From Microcebus murinus (Eukaryota > Chordata > Mammalia > Primates > Cheirogaleidae): a stretch of DNA of 64,000 bases. A program made the position numbers and the translations under genes. The DNA lies in contig NC_134120.1 in assembly GCF_040939455.1 (NCBI RefSeq), positions 55,815,001 to 55,879,000 of the forward strand, in the 5' to 3' direction. The notes under the pieces are model-generated. The model was not told the origin of the DNA. It saw only the letters and a program-made list of their open reading frames with translations, and searched no databases. This document shows, piece after piece, positions 22,458 through 33,835 of the stretch (the first letter of the stretch is position 1; each line of letters begins with the position of its first letter).

Positions 22458-25400
22458 ACTGGGTTCAGTTCTCAACGTTCAAAGGTCAACATCCCTTCAG
22501 TTTCTGTCTTCTTTTGGTAGCTCCCATTGGCTTCTCTTTGCAGTTTGGGGGGTTGGCATTTTATGCAGACTTTGTAGATGTTATCTGTGTTCAGGAGTGT
22601 TCATCTAGACAAGCTGCTCCACCATCACTGGGAGGTTACTTGCTAACCTTCAACGAGTTCATATTTACCTTGGCAATCTTGAATGAACCTCTCTTTCCAT
22701 CAAAAACAGTGCTTACTGTAAAGAAGGTAAAATTAAGTTATTTGGTTGTGACTTTACTGACCTTGAGCATATAAGGGGATCAGAGCACCCCACGGAATGG
22801 AACAGAGACAGCCCAGGAGAACGTGCCCTAACCCCCATTCTGCCTGACGCTGGCCCTGGAAATTCAATTTTGCTCTAAGAGAATAAGTGATTCACTGAGT
22901 AAGAGTTGCAATCTTCTCAACTGTGACTTCTGTCTTACCACTTTTATTCTATTTCCCTTAAACCCTTGTTTGAGCAGGGACATAAATCAAAATGTCCTGT
23001 CATATGCAATGGCAGTGGCTTGTTTGCTAAACCACTTAGGAAATTTGGTTTCTCAACAACTTCTTAGGAATAAAAGTTAAATGTAATTTTTATTTGTGAT
23101 TCTGTATTATTTCTCAGGAGGGGAATCATAGTTTGCCAATGTTTTAACTAGGCTAAAAGAACAAACAAACAAATGAAAAGAACAAATGAGATTATTTCAC
23201 ATACATCGATCTTAAAGGGTTTCATAGCCCCACATACACACTGAATGGTGAGGCCCCTGGAGTCAAAGGGCAGCAAAAGGAAGATTCTCAAAGACTGTCA
23301 GGGTTCAGGCCTCATGTTATTATTTGTGTACAATAAAAACACTTGTCGGCAGCTGCTAGGAAGCTCCTAAGCTCCTCTCCCAATCTCTTCCAATGCTGCA
23401 CGACTTAATGAATTTTCAAAGGGAAAATGACTTCCGTTTCTGCATGTGGAGCAGTTTGTTTATCGCTATGCTTGCAAAAAAGAATCTGGAATTATTTATT
23501 GGTAATTTGCATGTTACTAAATAACAGATGGTCTGTAAAAGAATACCTCTTTTGCAACTTAAAAAACGGTTGGATTTCAAATGCCTAATGTGGAAGGAGT
23601 CTCATGTTTTACAAAAAGTCCTTCAAGGGACACCAAACAGGCAAGACCACGAAAATACCTCAAAGATCAAAAAGATATACTTAACAAACAAGAGATCCTC
23701 TCTCAGTGGCTTGTGGTGGTTTCCACTGTTACAAATTGCTTTTTGTGAGATTGCTTGCAGGAGTTTCCTGGTGACATGCAAGAACAGTAAAATACTAGTG
23801 AGGTCCTTGAGGCTGGGGTCATCACTGTGCTTCTCCACAACAACCGAATAATAATAATAACAAAATTTCATTTTAATTCTGTGCTGCACCTAATGTCCTA
23901 AAACAAAAAAAAAAGAGAAGGGAAGACAGGAGAGTGGGAGAGAGGTCAGGGTCTGCTTGTTTTCACTTTATAGCCACCTGACCTTTGTTGGTGGAAGAGC
24001 CACCTCCAAGGACTCTTGTGTGGAGGTGTGTTGGATGTGACACCACTGTTTGTTTCTCAGTGACAGCCCTGCTCAGTCGGGAAGCCATGGTGCTCTGAAG
24101 TCTGCTTAGGGACATCATGCCTAGTAGACTCCTGGACAGGCTCCCTTAGGAAGATGCCGAGAGCTCTGATTCCAGGGCTGGGCTCACTTGTGTGAGTGGC
24201 CTTGAGTTCAGGGCTCAGAGATGGGTAATAAGGAGGTGGGGACACCAGTTGGCAGAGCTGCCCTGGCACTTGGGAGACATGGGACTTGCTGCCTTCCACA
24301 GCACGGCTGGGCTGAGGCTCTGGGAGAAGCCCCTTGCTTTCTCTGGCGAGGAGCTGGTCCTCCTAAGAGCTCTGTGGGTGGGCAGGGCTGCCTTCCTCCT
24401 CTGCCCCTCTCCCGGGGGAAAGGAAAGCTGATTGTCTACAGGCTCTTTGATTATGGTGGGGGAGGGGAGTGTGGGAAGGAGGGCAAGGTCCTCTGGAAGC
24501 TTCAGGAAGGGCTGAAACCATTTTCAGTCCTCAGAGTCAGGATAACACCATAGGATGAGTTGTGCCTTTGAACTAGGACCTCTTTAAGGGCTTAGCCATT
24601 CACTAGCAGGCTGGGTTTTTATTTTTTCAGAAGAAAGACAGGCAAGACTGATTTAAGAGGCGGAAATTATTGGCAGCTGACAAGAAATCTACTGGAGTTC
24701 CTGTATAAGCTAAAGCATGTCAGGTAGCAAGAGGAAAAGAATGTGAGGTGGCCATAAATGTCTCTCCGGGGCTGTCCAGGAGTTCCACTTTCTAAATGGA
24801 GTTAGTCCTGTTACAGTACATGGAATTTGAGCTAAATCTGCCCTTTTTTACCTCATATGCCTCCAGAAGATTCTAGTTCTTTAATAATAACTTGCTAACT
24901 GATATCTGAAGAGTATGGTAGTGTCTGAAAGACTATTCAGTCCACTGTTTTGTTGTATTCACATCATTTAATCTTTTCAAAATATTTCCCAGAACATGTC
25001 TCTCTGTCGTCTCATGCCCCCAGATCCCGAGTGGGGCTGGGACAGCTGTCCCCTGACCAGGCTCCCCAGAGCCCCACGCACATGCCGGGCAGGGCCAGCC
25101 AGGAAGGAGGCTAAAGTGAGATTGGTTTATGTGTCCGTCATTATCAACTCTGGCAAACAAGAAAGAGCTTGGCTTGGCACAGAAGGAATTTAAACTATTA
25201 GTGCAAATGGAGGTTTAAGGATTATCTGTGGATTTCCCTTGTTTGTTCTCTTTCCTCCTTCACCACAGCTAATCCAAATTTGATGGGAGTGAGGCATAAG
25301 CTGTTCCAGAAGCACCACAGACTCCTTTGTGAGGTCGGCTCCCAGCCTGCTCAGGAGTTTATTTTTGTCACCTCTCACCTTCATGTCCCAAGCCTGTGTC

Positions 25401-26379
25401 CCTCCAGCTTAGTGCACTGTGCCATTGTCTTTCCTAAAGCCAGCGCCAAATGGGGTTTGAGCCAAAGCTGTTCTTGCAGGCCCAGGGCTCTGTCAGCTTC
25501 TCCATGGCCTCACAGAGCAATGGCAGGCTCTGCTTTGACCCCAGCCTGACGCCTGGCCCCTGGGATGACGCTTGCTCACGCTGCAGACCTCTGCTCCCAA
25601 ACCAGAGACGTCCACTAGCACCTGTGCCCCGCATGGTCCCTGACGAGGAAAAGTGATCCTGTGTTCATATCCCTGTGGGGCCCTGGAGGCTGGGGTAGAA
25701 GTTCGTCCCTGAGGGAAGGGGGCATGCAGACTGGCCCCAACTCCAGCCCTCACTAAAAGATGCACCTTGCCTTCAGAGCTCTGGTCTAAAAACCTAACTG
25801 CCTCAGGAAAATGTTTGCATGAAGGCAAAAGAAGAAAAACAGTTTTTTCTTAAACTTTCAAAATCTTGAAGGCTGGTCCAACTTTTCCAAACATGACTCT
25901 CACCACCCTTTGCTCAGTTTCTATAACAAATCATTTGCACCAAAGATTTTCTTTTTTAAATGAGTTTTATACCCATTTAAGATCTGTGTGAATTCCTATC
26001 ATTTATGATGCTCAAATTTGTCTTCAAATTATCAGAAAGCCAAAAGATAAGCTTTAATATAAAAAGAAAAGTAATTTTTTTACAAATTAGAGAAAGAAAG
26101 ATCTATGTCATTGAAGACTAAAAACTATACGCCTGTCCTTACCACATGGTGTAGTTGAGCACTGATTTAATCGAATTAGTTAGGAGATGACAGAGATAAA
26201 AACGAATCATTTCTCTCCTAACAAATGAAAATAGACTGTGGATAAAATGAGCCAGATGATCAGTTGAACTGTGGAGCCCTAGTTCAGAGTTTGGGGAGTG
26301 CCGTCAGCTGAGCCCGGGGCATGTGTCCGCCCGTCCCCCTGTTAAGAAGCCTTTAGATCCCGGGAAACTGAGCTCCCAA
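22458..26379. other. Long unique interval, no gene recognised
   Basis: About 3.9 kb with no confidently named repeat and no protein-like frame. Frames of up to 111 codons (e.g. 24221-24553, 25828-25493) overlap on opposite strands and lack domains. A short AAT microsatellite lies near 23848-23860. Low repeat density makes this a candidate for conserved non-coding sequence, which only alignment can tell. Confidence 0.5.
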
Positions 26380-26960
26380 CAACCTTCCTGTTTTTTTAGA
26401 TTCTGGGCTCTCAAATTCTAAGACTGAAAGTTACACAAGCACTTTCTGAAACCAGCTTTTCCAGAGCTCCTGCTAAAAGAAGGGTAAGTAAAGTTGTGAG
26501 ATTTTAGTTCTAGTTACCAATTTGTCCTCAAACAGTTTTGACTTAAGAAGCCATCCATGGCTTCGGATCCCGCAGCCCGGGTGGCATGTGCGTGTGCTGA
26601 TGCGCGCGAGCCCAAACACAGGCACCTCTCCCCGCTTCCGGTCACGGGTAAGTGAATGCTCTTTACACTAGTTTTGAGCACATAGCTTTTCTTTCTTTTT
26701 GGAATAATATCAAGTGAAGTTATTTGAGAAGCGGTTTAGGCTTCAGTGAGGACTCTAGCAGCAGGTGAGGAACTTGCACTAGGGACGGCGAACACGCACG
26801 CTGCTCGTCCCGGTCCCCGACTCGGATCTCCGCGGGGCCTGCGGGTAAGTCGAGGGCTCCGTGTCTGCTGGCCGTGCGTGAAGCCAACACTTTAGCTCAT
26901 TCCAGGCCCCGTTCAGGGGCCATCTGGAGCTGTGCTTCACAGAGGGAAAAGGTAAAGCTT
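26380..26960 (+). promoter_or_regulatory. CpG-rich cluster with splice-like signals (candidate unannotated transcript)
   Basis: A polypyrimidine-AG acceptor-like site (cttcctgtttttttag) ends at 26399, and a donor-like gggtaagt has its GT at 26484-26485. They bound an 84-base interval (26400-26483) with one frame open throughout (28 codons). Two more gggtaagt donors have GT at 26648-26649 and 26845-26846. Each follows a CpG-dense patch (about 26560-26650 and 26780-26880, with roughly 10 and 15 CpGs). This would fit alternative first exons of a non-coding or coding transcript on plus, but no homology supports it. Confidence 0.3.
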
Positions 26961-27579
26961 TTATTCTTTACCTACTAAAACTCCTCAGCCTGGCACGAAA
27001 ACATTTAGGGGGCTTTGTGCGTCCCACACCTCACGCTCATTGCTGAGGGCGATTGAAGGCAGATGCCCCCATGTCCCGGCTGGGTCCCAGCCTCTTGACA
27101 CGAGACCCCTGGGAAGGGCCCAGCGCATTTCTGTAACTTGTAGAAACAGATAAAATCTCTGCCTCTTATTTCTTGTCTCCCCATCCCAAACACCAGGCCA
27201 CTCCGAGTCTGGGGCCATTTTCCGGCTGGGGGAGAACTGTGGGGGTTTTCTCGAGGGTGCCAGCGGTGGCCCACACAGTGAAAGAGGAGATCAAGTTCAC
27301 TGTGGTTCCTCGGAACAGAAAATCAGGGCTGATTTTCAGACTTCAACAAACATTAGCAGTAATTCAGGGTTGAGTCTAATTCCTAAACACAGTCAATGCT
27401 AGCTCGACACTTGTCATATGACTTTGAACCACCCTTAAGTTTGGAGGGAAGTAAAAGAGAAATGAATTCTCAGTAATGTTGAACTGAAACATAACTTAGC
27501 TAGAAAAGGAAGGCGTTTTAGAGATTTAAATACATATATATAAAACAAATATATAGAACTTCAGCCTTAAACTGGTTTT
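26961..27579. other. Unique sequence, nothing recognised
   Basis: No repeat or gene recognised. Overlapping antisense frames (27218-26985, 27274-27005) show no domain. Confidence 0.5.
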
Positions 27580-28146
27580 AAAGACAGGCCAGTGAATCTA
27601 CCATTTGATCCAGCAATCCCATTACTGGGCATCTACCCAAAAGATCCAATGACACTCTACAAAAAAGACACCTGCACTCGAATGTTTATAGCAGCACAAT
27701 TCATAATTGCAAGGCTGTGAAAACAGCCCAAGTGCCTATCAATCCAAGAATGGATTAATAAAATGTGGTATATGTATACCATGGAGTACTATTCAGCTCT
27801 AAAAAACAATGGTGATATAGCACATCTTATATTTTCCTGGTTAGAGCTGGAACCCATACTACTAAGTGAAGTATCCCAAGAACGGAAAAACAAGCACCAC
27901 ATATACTCACCAGCAAACTGGTATTAACTGAGCAGCACCTAAGTGGTCACATAGGTACTACAGTAATAGGGTATTGGGCAGGTGGGAGGGTGGAGGGTAT
28001 ATACATACATAATGAGTGAGATGTGCACCATCTAGGGGATGGTCATGCTGGAAACTCAGACTTGTGGGCGGAGAGGAGGAAAGGGCATTTATTGAAACCT
28101 TAAAATCTGTACCCCCATAATATGCCGAAAAAAAAAAAGACAGGCC
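27580..28146 (+). mobile_element. Short 3' L1 insertion with 11-bp TSD
   Basis: The 545-base L1 body (27591-28135) is a strongly 5'-truncated copy with the ORF2 tail ('aatctaccatttgatccagcaatccc', 'gaatgtttatagcagcacaattcataattgc', 'ggtatatgtataccatggagtactattcagc'), a 3' UTR and the end 'ctgtacccccataatatgccg' plus poly-A. The duplication aaagacaggcc is present at 27580-27590 and 28136-28146, with target TTTT/AAAGAC. The poly-A and duplication are clean, so it is probably lineage-specific. The 3' end matches the antisense L1 at 10,870. Confidence 0.95.
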
Positions 28147-30234
28147 TAATGGATTGGCCACTGCTCATCACAGACTCATAGACTCTTACTGTGAACAAAA
28201 CTTAGAGATGACTTATTCTCAACTGAAACTCTGGCACCACATTGTGGGTACCCCTCTGGGCTTGACAGGCACTATCTGAGTGCCAGCTGGACACCTCTGC
28301 TGGGATGTACCCAAAGCACTTCGAACCAAGCACGTCAAAAATGGAACACGTCAAAAATGGAACACGTCCTCTTCCTGCACAAACCAGCTTTCCATCCGTT
28401 TTCCCTCTGGGTCCCGGCCTTCCCCATTCACCTAACGCAGAAGCCTGGAGTTTTCTCTCTTCTTTGTCCTCAGCGTCTAACGGATCTGCAGGTCCTGTCA
28501 GTTGTGTTTTCCTGCGGGCTGTCAAATCTCCTTTCCCTGGTCCTGCCCCAACGCCTTGGTTTAAGCAGTCTTCTTTCCTGTGCTGGGTTATGTCAGCAGC
28601 TTCCTAGTGGATCCTTCTGACTTTACCACCCCCTCAAAGCCGTGACGCACACCACAGCCCAAGCCGCCCTCCTAAGTGCAAACCAGTCCGTGCTAACCCA
28701 TAACCACTCCGGGACCTTCAAGGTGGTTTCCAGGGAAGTCTGCATTATTGGCTCCAACCCACGAATCCAATCTTGACGCTTTGGCAAGCATGTTGACAAT
28801 GTCCCATTGTGCCCACTCAGGAGGCCAAAGCTGCTCCACAGAGCCGGCAGGGATCCTCTGGGCTCGGCGAGCGCAGAGCTGCGGAGGGTGTGCAGCTCGG
28901 GCCGGCTGCACGACGGCCAGAACCCGGAGAGGAAGGAAGATTCAAAAGAGAAGGTCAATGTCCACTTCTTATTGCCTCATTTCTTGAGATAAAATGATAT
29001 GATACATGTGTCATGGCTAACTGAACACTCTTGATACACAAAGAGCAAGAATACATGACCTCTTAAACATCACGTGCTGCTTGCAGATTGTGTGTTAGAA
29101 CTCCCTTAGCTTTTTGTTTCCAGTCGGTTGGGAAGAGGCAGCGATGCTGCGGAATCTGGCTGCAAAGAGGTGGTGGCTGCAGTTTTAAGAATGCCGCGTG
29201 TGTGAGCATGGAGCACGGAAGCAGTGCACACCGTAGGAGACCTGCAGCCCTAGACATCGTAGCAGGGACCCTACCCCAGATGGGCTGCCTCACCCAGGAC
29301 TGGAGGGCCCACCCCGCGGGTTCCGGGCTTCACTCCAATCGGATTCAGCTCGATCGCAGCCTCCCCGGCGGGCAGTGCTGCTGCAATTCGAGCTACTGAC
29401 ACTTTGCGGACTTTATATAATTTTGGCTTACCTACATAGGCACCTTTAGAGTTGTATAAATGCTTTCTCAGATATGACTACAACCACTCACTTTACCGAG
29501 AAGGAAACTGAATCTCAGTAATGGGAATGTCTTGTTCAGATTCTCAAGGCCAACAAAGGGAGGCTTGGGGAACAGAGACTCAGGTTTCCAAATCCTACTT
29601 CATAACACACGCAGATGTCCAGTGTACCTGTATTACGGAGAGGGGAGAGAAACGTAGGAAACGATGTGTGTTAAGCCTTGTTAATGGGAAGACTCGTGGG
29701 GCCGTGGGGAGGCTGGGCACACCCGCGGCTCGGGCTCGGCCCTGGTGCGCAGACGGCGTGGGGCGTGCTGCCTGCAGCGCACTCAGTGCAGAGGGAGGGA
29801 AGCCAGGGCCCTTGCTCTGAGAAGGCTGTGGACCCACTAGCCAAAGTCAGAAAGGGCACCTGGCCTGTCTTGTGGGTGAAACTCCAGCTCGGGGACAGGG
29901 TGGCACGCGGAACAATTGCATTGGATCAGCTTCTCCCAGGGAAATCTGCAAGGACACCACACCCTGCAGCGAGGCCTGAGAGCATGACGGCCTTCTAACA
30001 GTTTGCTTTCCACTCATGGTTTTAAACAGCCCCTGTTGGTCCTTTTATCTTGTCGTTACTATTTATTCTCCTGTTTTGTTCTGCTGGGACAGCCTCAGGC
30101 CGGGCACGATTCACACAGAGCTGGTGACAGGCAAGGGCTGCACTGGACAGTTAGGGCCAAAGGCGACTGTCTTCCCAGGAGAGCAGAGAGCACAAGTGGG
30201 CGGCGTCACCGCACTGGTTCTGCAGCCGGCGAGC
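28147..30234. other. Unique, locally CpG-rich sequence
   Basis: No gene recognised. A 16-bp unit is tandemly duplicated at 28332-28347 and 28348-28363. CpG-dense stretches lie at about 28858-28930 and 29690-29790. A MIR-like antisense phrase near 29485-29540 ('tttaccgagaaggaaactgaatctcagta') is weak. The open frames here (up to 111 codons) lie on both strands with no family features. Confidence 0.5.
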
Positions 30235-30365
30235 AGGCGCCTGGATTTGGGCTCCCCTTACTGAGCAAGTTTGAGCAAGTTGCTTAACCACTCTAAGCCC
30301 CAGCTGCCTTACCCGCCACGTGGCAGCCATGACAGTGCCCGTGCACCTACTTCACAGACGCTGTC
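30235..30365 (+). repeat. MIR SINE, sense
   Basis: 'ggcgcctggatttgggctccccttactgagcaag', then 'gagcaagttgcttaaccactctaagccccagctgccttacccgc', then 'cacctacttcacag': diverged MIR core in sense orientation. Confidence 0.6.
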
Positions 30366-30960
30366 CTTCGTGATGTGCCGTCACCTCCCTGAACGCCTCC
30401 CACACACTCACGCGGCACAGGCGTCGGTCTAGCTGCTTCCAAAAGAACTGCAAGCAAGGCCTCAGCATTCTGGCCCATGTGCCCCGTACCACTCCACGAG
30501 GGAGGTGGGTATTTATTTGAATTTTTACATAGGAGGCTATTAAGCGGCAGTAATGAAGGCAACAGAATCTAAGAAACGTCTGAACTCTACAAAGACTGTT
30601 TTGGCCTCCCGCTCAGTTGCACATTGTATAGGGTTGACTCTAAGCCCCGACATTTACCTCGGGGCGGCACGCTCTGGCCCACGGCCTGCTTTTGCATAGA
30701 GCCTGTGGGCTAAAAATGGCTTTTACTGTTTTAAATGGGAGCAAAAAACCCCCAAAAGAATATCATTTTGTGACATGAAAATTGCATGACCCCAATGTCG
30801 GTGTTTGGAAATGATTTCTGCTGGCACACACTTGCTCGCCAACAGGCTGTCCACCGCCCCTTGGTGCCACTACGGCAGGGTCGGCGCTGCGACAGAGACT
30901 GCCCTGTCCTGCCACGCCTAAGGTATGTGCTCCTTAACAGAAGGTGTTTGCGGCCCTGAT
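30366..30960. other. Unique sequence, nothing recognised
   Basis: No gene or named repeat. The phrase around 30640-30860 ('ctctggcccacggcctgcttttgcatagagcctgtgggctaaaaatggctttta' ... 'tgacatgaaaattgcatgaccccaatgtc') resembles a hAT-type repeat, but I could not place it firmly. Confidence 0.4.
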
Positions 30961-31115
30961 TTACACGGCTGAGTTACTTAATCTCTCTAGGGCTCAGGTT
31001 TCTTGTCTGTAGAAAGGAGAAGAAGATTCCGGACTCACAGGCCTCGGCAAGGGCTGGCTGAGATCATAACGGCAGCCCACGTGGCACAGTCGCTGGCACA
31101 CGCCCGCCACGACAT
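30961..31115 (+). repeat. MIR SINE, sense, next to the 20-bp minisatellite
   Basis: 'gagttacttaatctctctagggctcaggtttcttgtctgtagaaagga', 'ggctgagatcataacggcagcccacgtggcacagtcgctggcaca' follow MIR order (tgtgacc.. acttaacctctctg.. cctcagtttcctcatctgtaaaat.. ctggcaca). It is diverged and is followed 130 bases later by the tandem array. Confidence 0.65.
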
Positions 31116-31245
31116 GACCCGTGGTGCCTCCATCCTGGCCCTCCTCCCCCTCAGCAGCAGACAGACGCGAGGCACAGCTGCTGCGTGTGCGCTTCGGGGG
31201 CACACGGGCCTCTGCTGGCTGTGAGCAGGCCAGCCGTGGCCTCCC

Positions 31246-31930
31246 GAGCGCGCTGGCCCACACCTGAGCACGATGGCCCACACCTGAGCGCATTGGCCCA
31301 CACCTGAGCATGATGGCCCACGCCTGAGCGCGCTGGCCCACGCCTGAGCGCGCTGGCCCACGCCTGAGCGCGATGGCCCACGCCTGAGCGCGCTGGCCCA
31401 CGCCTGAGCACGCTGGCCCACGCCTGAGCACGATGGCCCACGCCTGAGCGCATTGGCCCACGCCTGAGCGCGCTGGCCCACACCTGAGCGCGCTGGCCCA
31501 CACCTGAGCGCGCTGGCCCACACCTGAGCACGCTGGCCCACACCTGAGCACTCTGGCCCACACCTGAGCACTCTGGCCCACACCTGAGCGTGCTGGCCCA
31601 CGCCTGAGTGCATTGGCCCACACCTGAGCGTGCTGGCCCACACCTGAGCGCATTGGCCCACACCTGAGCGTTGGCCCACACCTGAGCGCGCTGGCCCACA
31701 CCTGAGCGCGTTGGCCCACACCTGAGCGCGCTGGCCCACACCTGAGCACTCTGGCCCACACCTGAGCACTCTGGCCCACACCTGAGCACTCTGGCCCACA
31801 CCTGAGCACGCTGGCCCACACCTGAGCACTCTGGCCCACACCTGAGCGTGCTGGCCCACACCTGAGCATGCTGGCCCACACCTGAGCGTGCTGGCCCACA
31901 CCTGAGCACGTTGGCCCACACCTGAGTGCA
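31246..31930 (+). repeat. 34-copy 20-bp GC-rich minisatellite
   Basis: The unit is ctggcccacacctgagcgcg with a 20-bp period, one unit being 18 bp near 31670. I count 34 copies of the ggccca core. Variation is mostly at CpG sites (cgcctgag versus cacctgag, gcg versus gca/gtg) and at the junction (gct, gat, cat, ctct). Nine copies have cgcctg, eight of them consecutive (31321-31470). The other 25 have CACCTG, an E-box. Blocks of 'actctggccca' units recur at about 31549-31590 and 31748-31840, evidence of block duplication. On minus, all three frames stay open (up to 341 codons) purely because of the stop-free unit. Confidence 0.97.
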
Positions 31931-33744
31931 GCCCAGGAGCCCACGGCCGTGAGGGAGGCAGATGCTGCCTTGCTAGAGCTCAGCCTTCTCCATCCCGGCC
32001 CCGCGGCCCTCCAACGCACCAGCTACTCATCACCACAAGGATGTGGCACCGCAGACAGCCCCGAAAGCTCTGCGCCCACAAAAATGTACCCTGACCTAGC
32101 GCACGAGCCCAAGGGACTCAACCCATCTTGGTGGATTTGCTCAGTTTCCGGAACTTGGCTGGGTTTTGGCTGCCCCAGGACGCCCTTGGCTGCAGGGGCT
32201 GGTGCCCTGGGCCAGGATCTGTGCGGCTGCAGCCTGCAGCAGGCCGGTGCACGCCTGCCCTCACGACAGTGGCGAGGGTGCCCGCGCAGTCCAGCCGGTC
32301 ACCTGTGCCTTTCCAGCCCGCCTTGCATTCCATCCTCATCCGTCCCACTGGCCGAGGCCAAGCTCAGCATCGAGGGGCGGAAAACGTGTCCACCTCTTGG
32401 TGGGGAAGCAGCAAAGTCCGTGGGGAGGGCGTGGCTGGAGGGGGTGGCGATGCGGCCAGGAGGGCAATCTTGGGGCCCTTCGGCTCCAGAGCAGTTCTGC
32501 CCTCCCCATCCCCCACTCAATACCTATTTTCAAAACAGGCTGTAAAGCCCATTCATAAGCGGAATGGGTTTGAAAGGAGTAACAGAAGCTTAAAATATCA
32601 TCCCTCTTAGAACTATTTAAATTTTAACTGGGAAGCAACCTTGACTAAAGGCACGTCCCAGTAATGGTGGGATTTTAGGCAGCGGAGAGGAGAGAACCTG
32701 CCTTCCCATTTCCTTCAGGGGGCATACGACTTAGGTGGTCCCCACCGGGCCAGCTGGCTGCAGGAGTGGAAATGGAAGCTATTTACTCAGGGAACTCTGA
32801 CCGCACGACTATTAAAATCCCTGGAAACCCTGACAGTGCCCCTCAACTGTCATTAAAGCAGCTTGGTCCCTTGCCAGCTGGTGGGCCTGGGAGTGACCCT
32901 TCTCCCCACCTATTCCCACACCCGGAGTGTGCCAAAACTACATTTGTCCTCCAATTGTCACAGAACTCACTGAACTTAGAACTAAGTCTCCAGATGTTCA
33001 ATCCACTGATTCTTTTAAAAACAGTCTCTTTGTGTGGCTGTATTCTGATTCAGAAATCAATGTTCAAGCTAAAATGTATTTATTTATCTCCAATGTCTCA
33101 TTTTTCTGTATATGTTCTGCATCTATTGGGGTGATTTTGCCACTTTTTGCATATTCATGCCCAGCAGTGGGAATAGAAATGACCAGTTCTAGGAATTTGG
33201 TGCATGTGACTAGGAAGTCATATGCATATTGTTAAATTATTTTGTCGCAGGACCGAGAAGTCCGAGGGAGCTATCTGTGTGTGTTCTCTAACCCACCCTG
33301 AACATTCTGTCCCTTACTTCTTTAGATATTAAAATTCAGTGCACTTTTATAGTGCGCATGATGGTTAGCATGCGCCATGCTATTGATCCAGAGATGAATA
33401 AGACATGGATTTGTTCTCCAGAAGCGCAGTCCATTGAGCACAGCCCACAAAAGACAAGCTCTGAGATAATTCCGTATGATGTGGCCAATAGTTCTCTACT
33501 TTTCTGGTGTTCAGAGACACGTATTCAAGTGGAGCTGTGGCGTTGCCCGAGTAGAGACCTCACAGAGTCTGAGAAGGTGGTCTGCACTCCCCATCCACCA
33601 GGCCTCCCGGGAAGACCCGGGGCTCCTGCTTCTCAAAGTCCCAGTGTCACGATCTCTCTCCTTATCCATCCAGCTCTAACCAGTTCCCTTCACTGCTTCT
33701 ATGGAGACGATGATAAAACTCAGCCAGAGTTCAGCCTCAAATCA
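31931..33744. other. Unique sequence right of the minisatellite
   Basis: GC-rich to about 32520, then AT-richer. Plus-strand frames of 198 and 160 codons (31949-32545, 32128-32610) overlap in different frames, show no domains and sit in GC-rich DNA, so I do not call genes. A 138-codon frame (33352-33768) also lacks any family signature. Confidence 0.5.
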
Positions 33745-33835
33745 ACGAGTGAACATCCACAGTGCTAGGTGCTAGGGGCCACAAAGACCAGGCCAACAGT
33801 GGGGAGACCCTGCTACCCATAAATGAATCCCAGGG
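33745..33835. repeat. L2-like fragment
   Basis: 'acgagtgaacatccacagtgctaggtgctaggggccacaaagaccaggccaacagtggggagaccctgc' follows the common L2 pattern (expected 'actgtgctaggcactggggatacaaagatgaataagacagtccctgc'). Strand was not assigned. Confidence 0.5.

Noticed and set aside
31246..31930. CRISPR-like array
   Set aside because: Units are contiguous with no unique spacers, in a primate-type genome context. It is a minisatellite.
31949..32610. 198- and 160-codon plus-strand open frames
   Set aside because: They lie in GC-rich DNA, overlap in different frames and have no domain or codon-usage signal.
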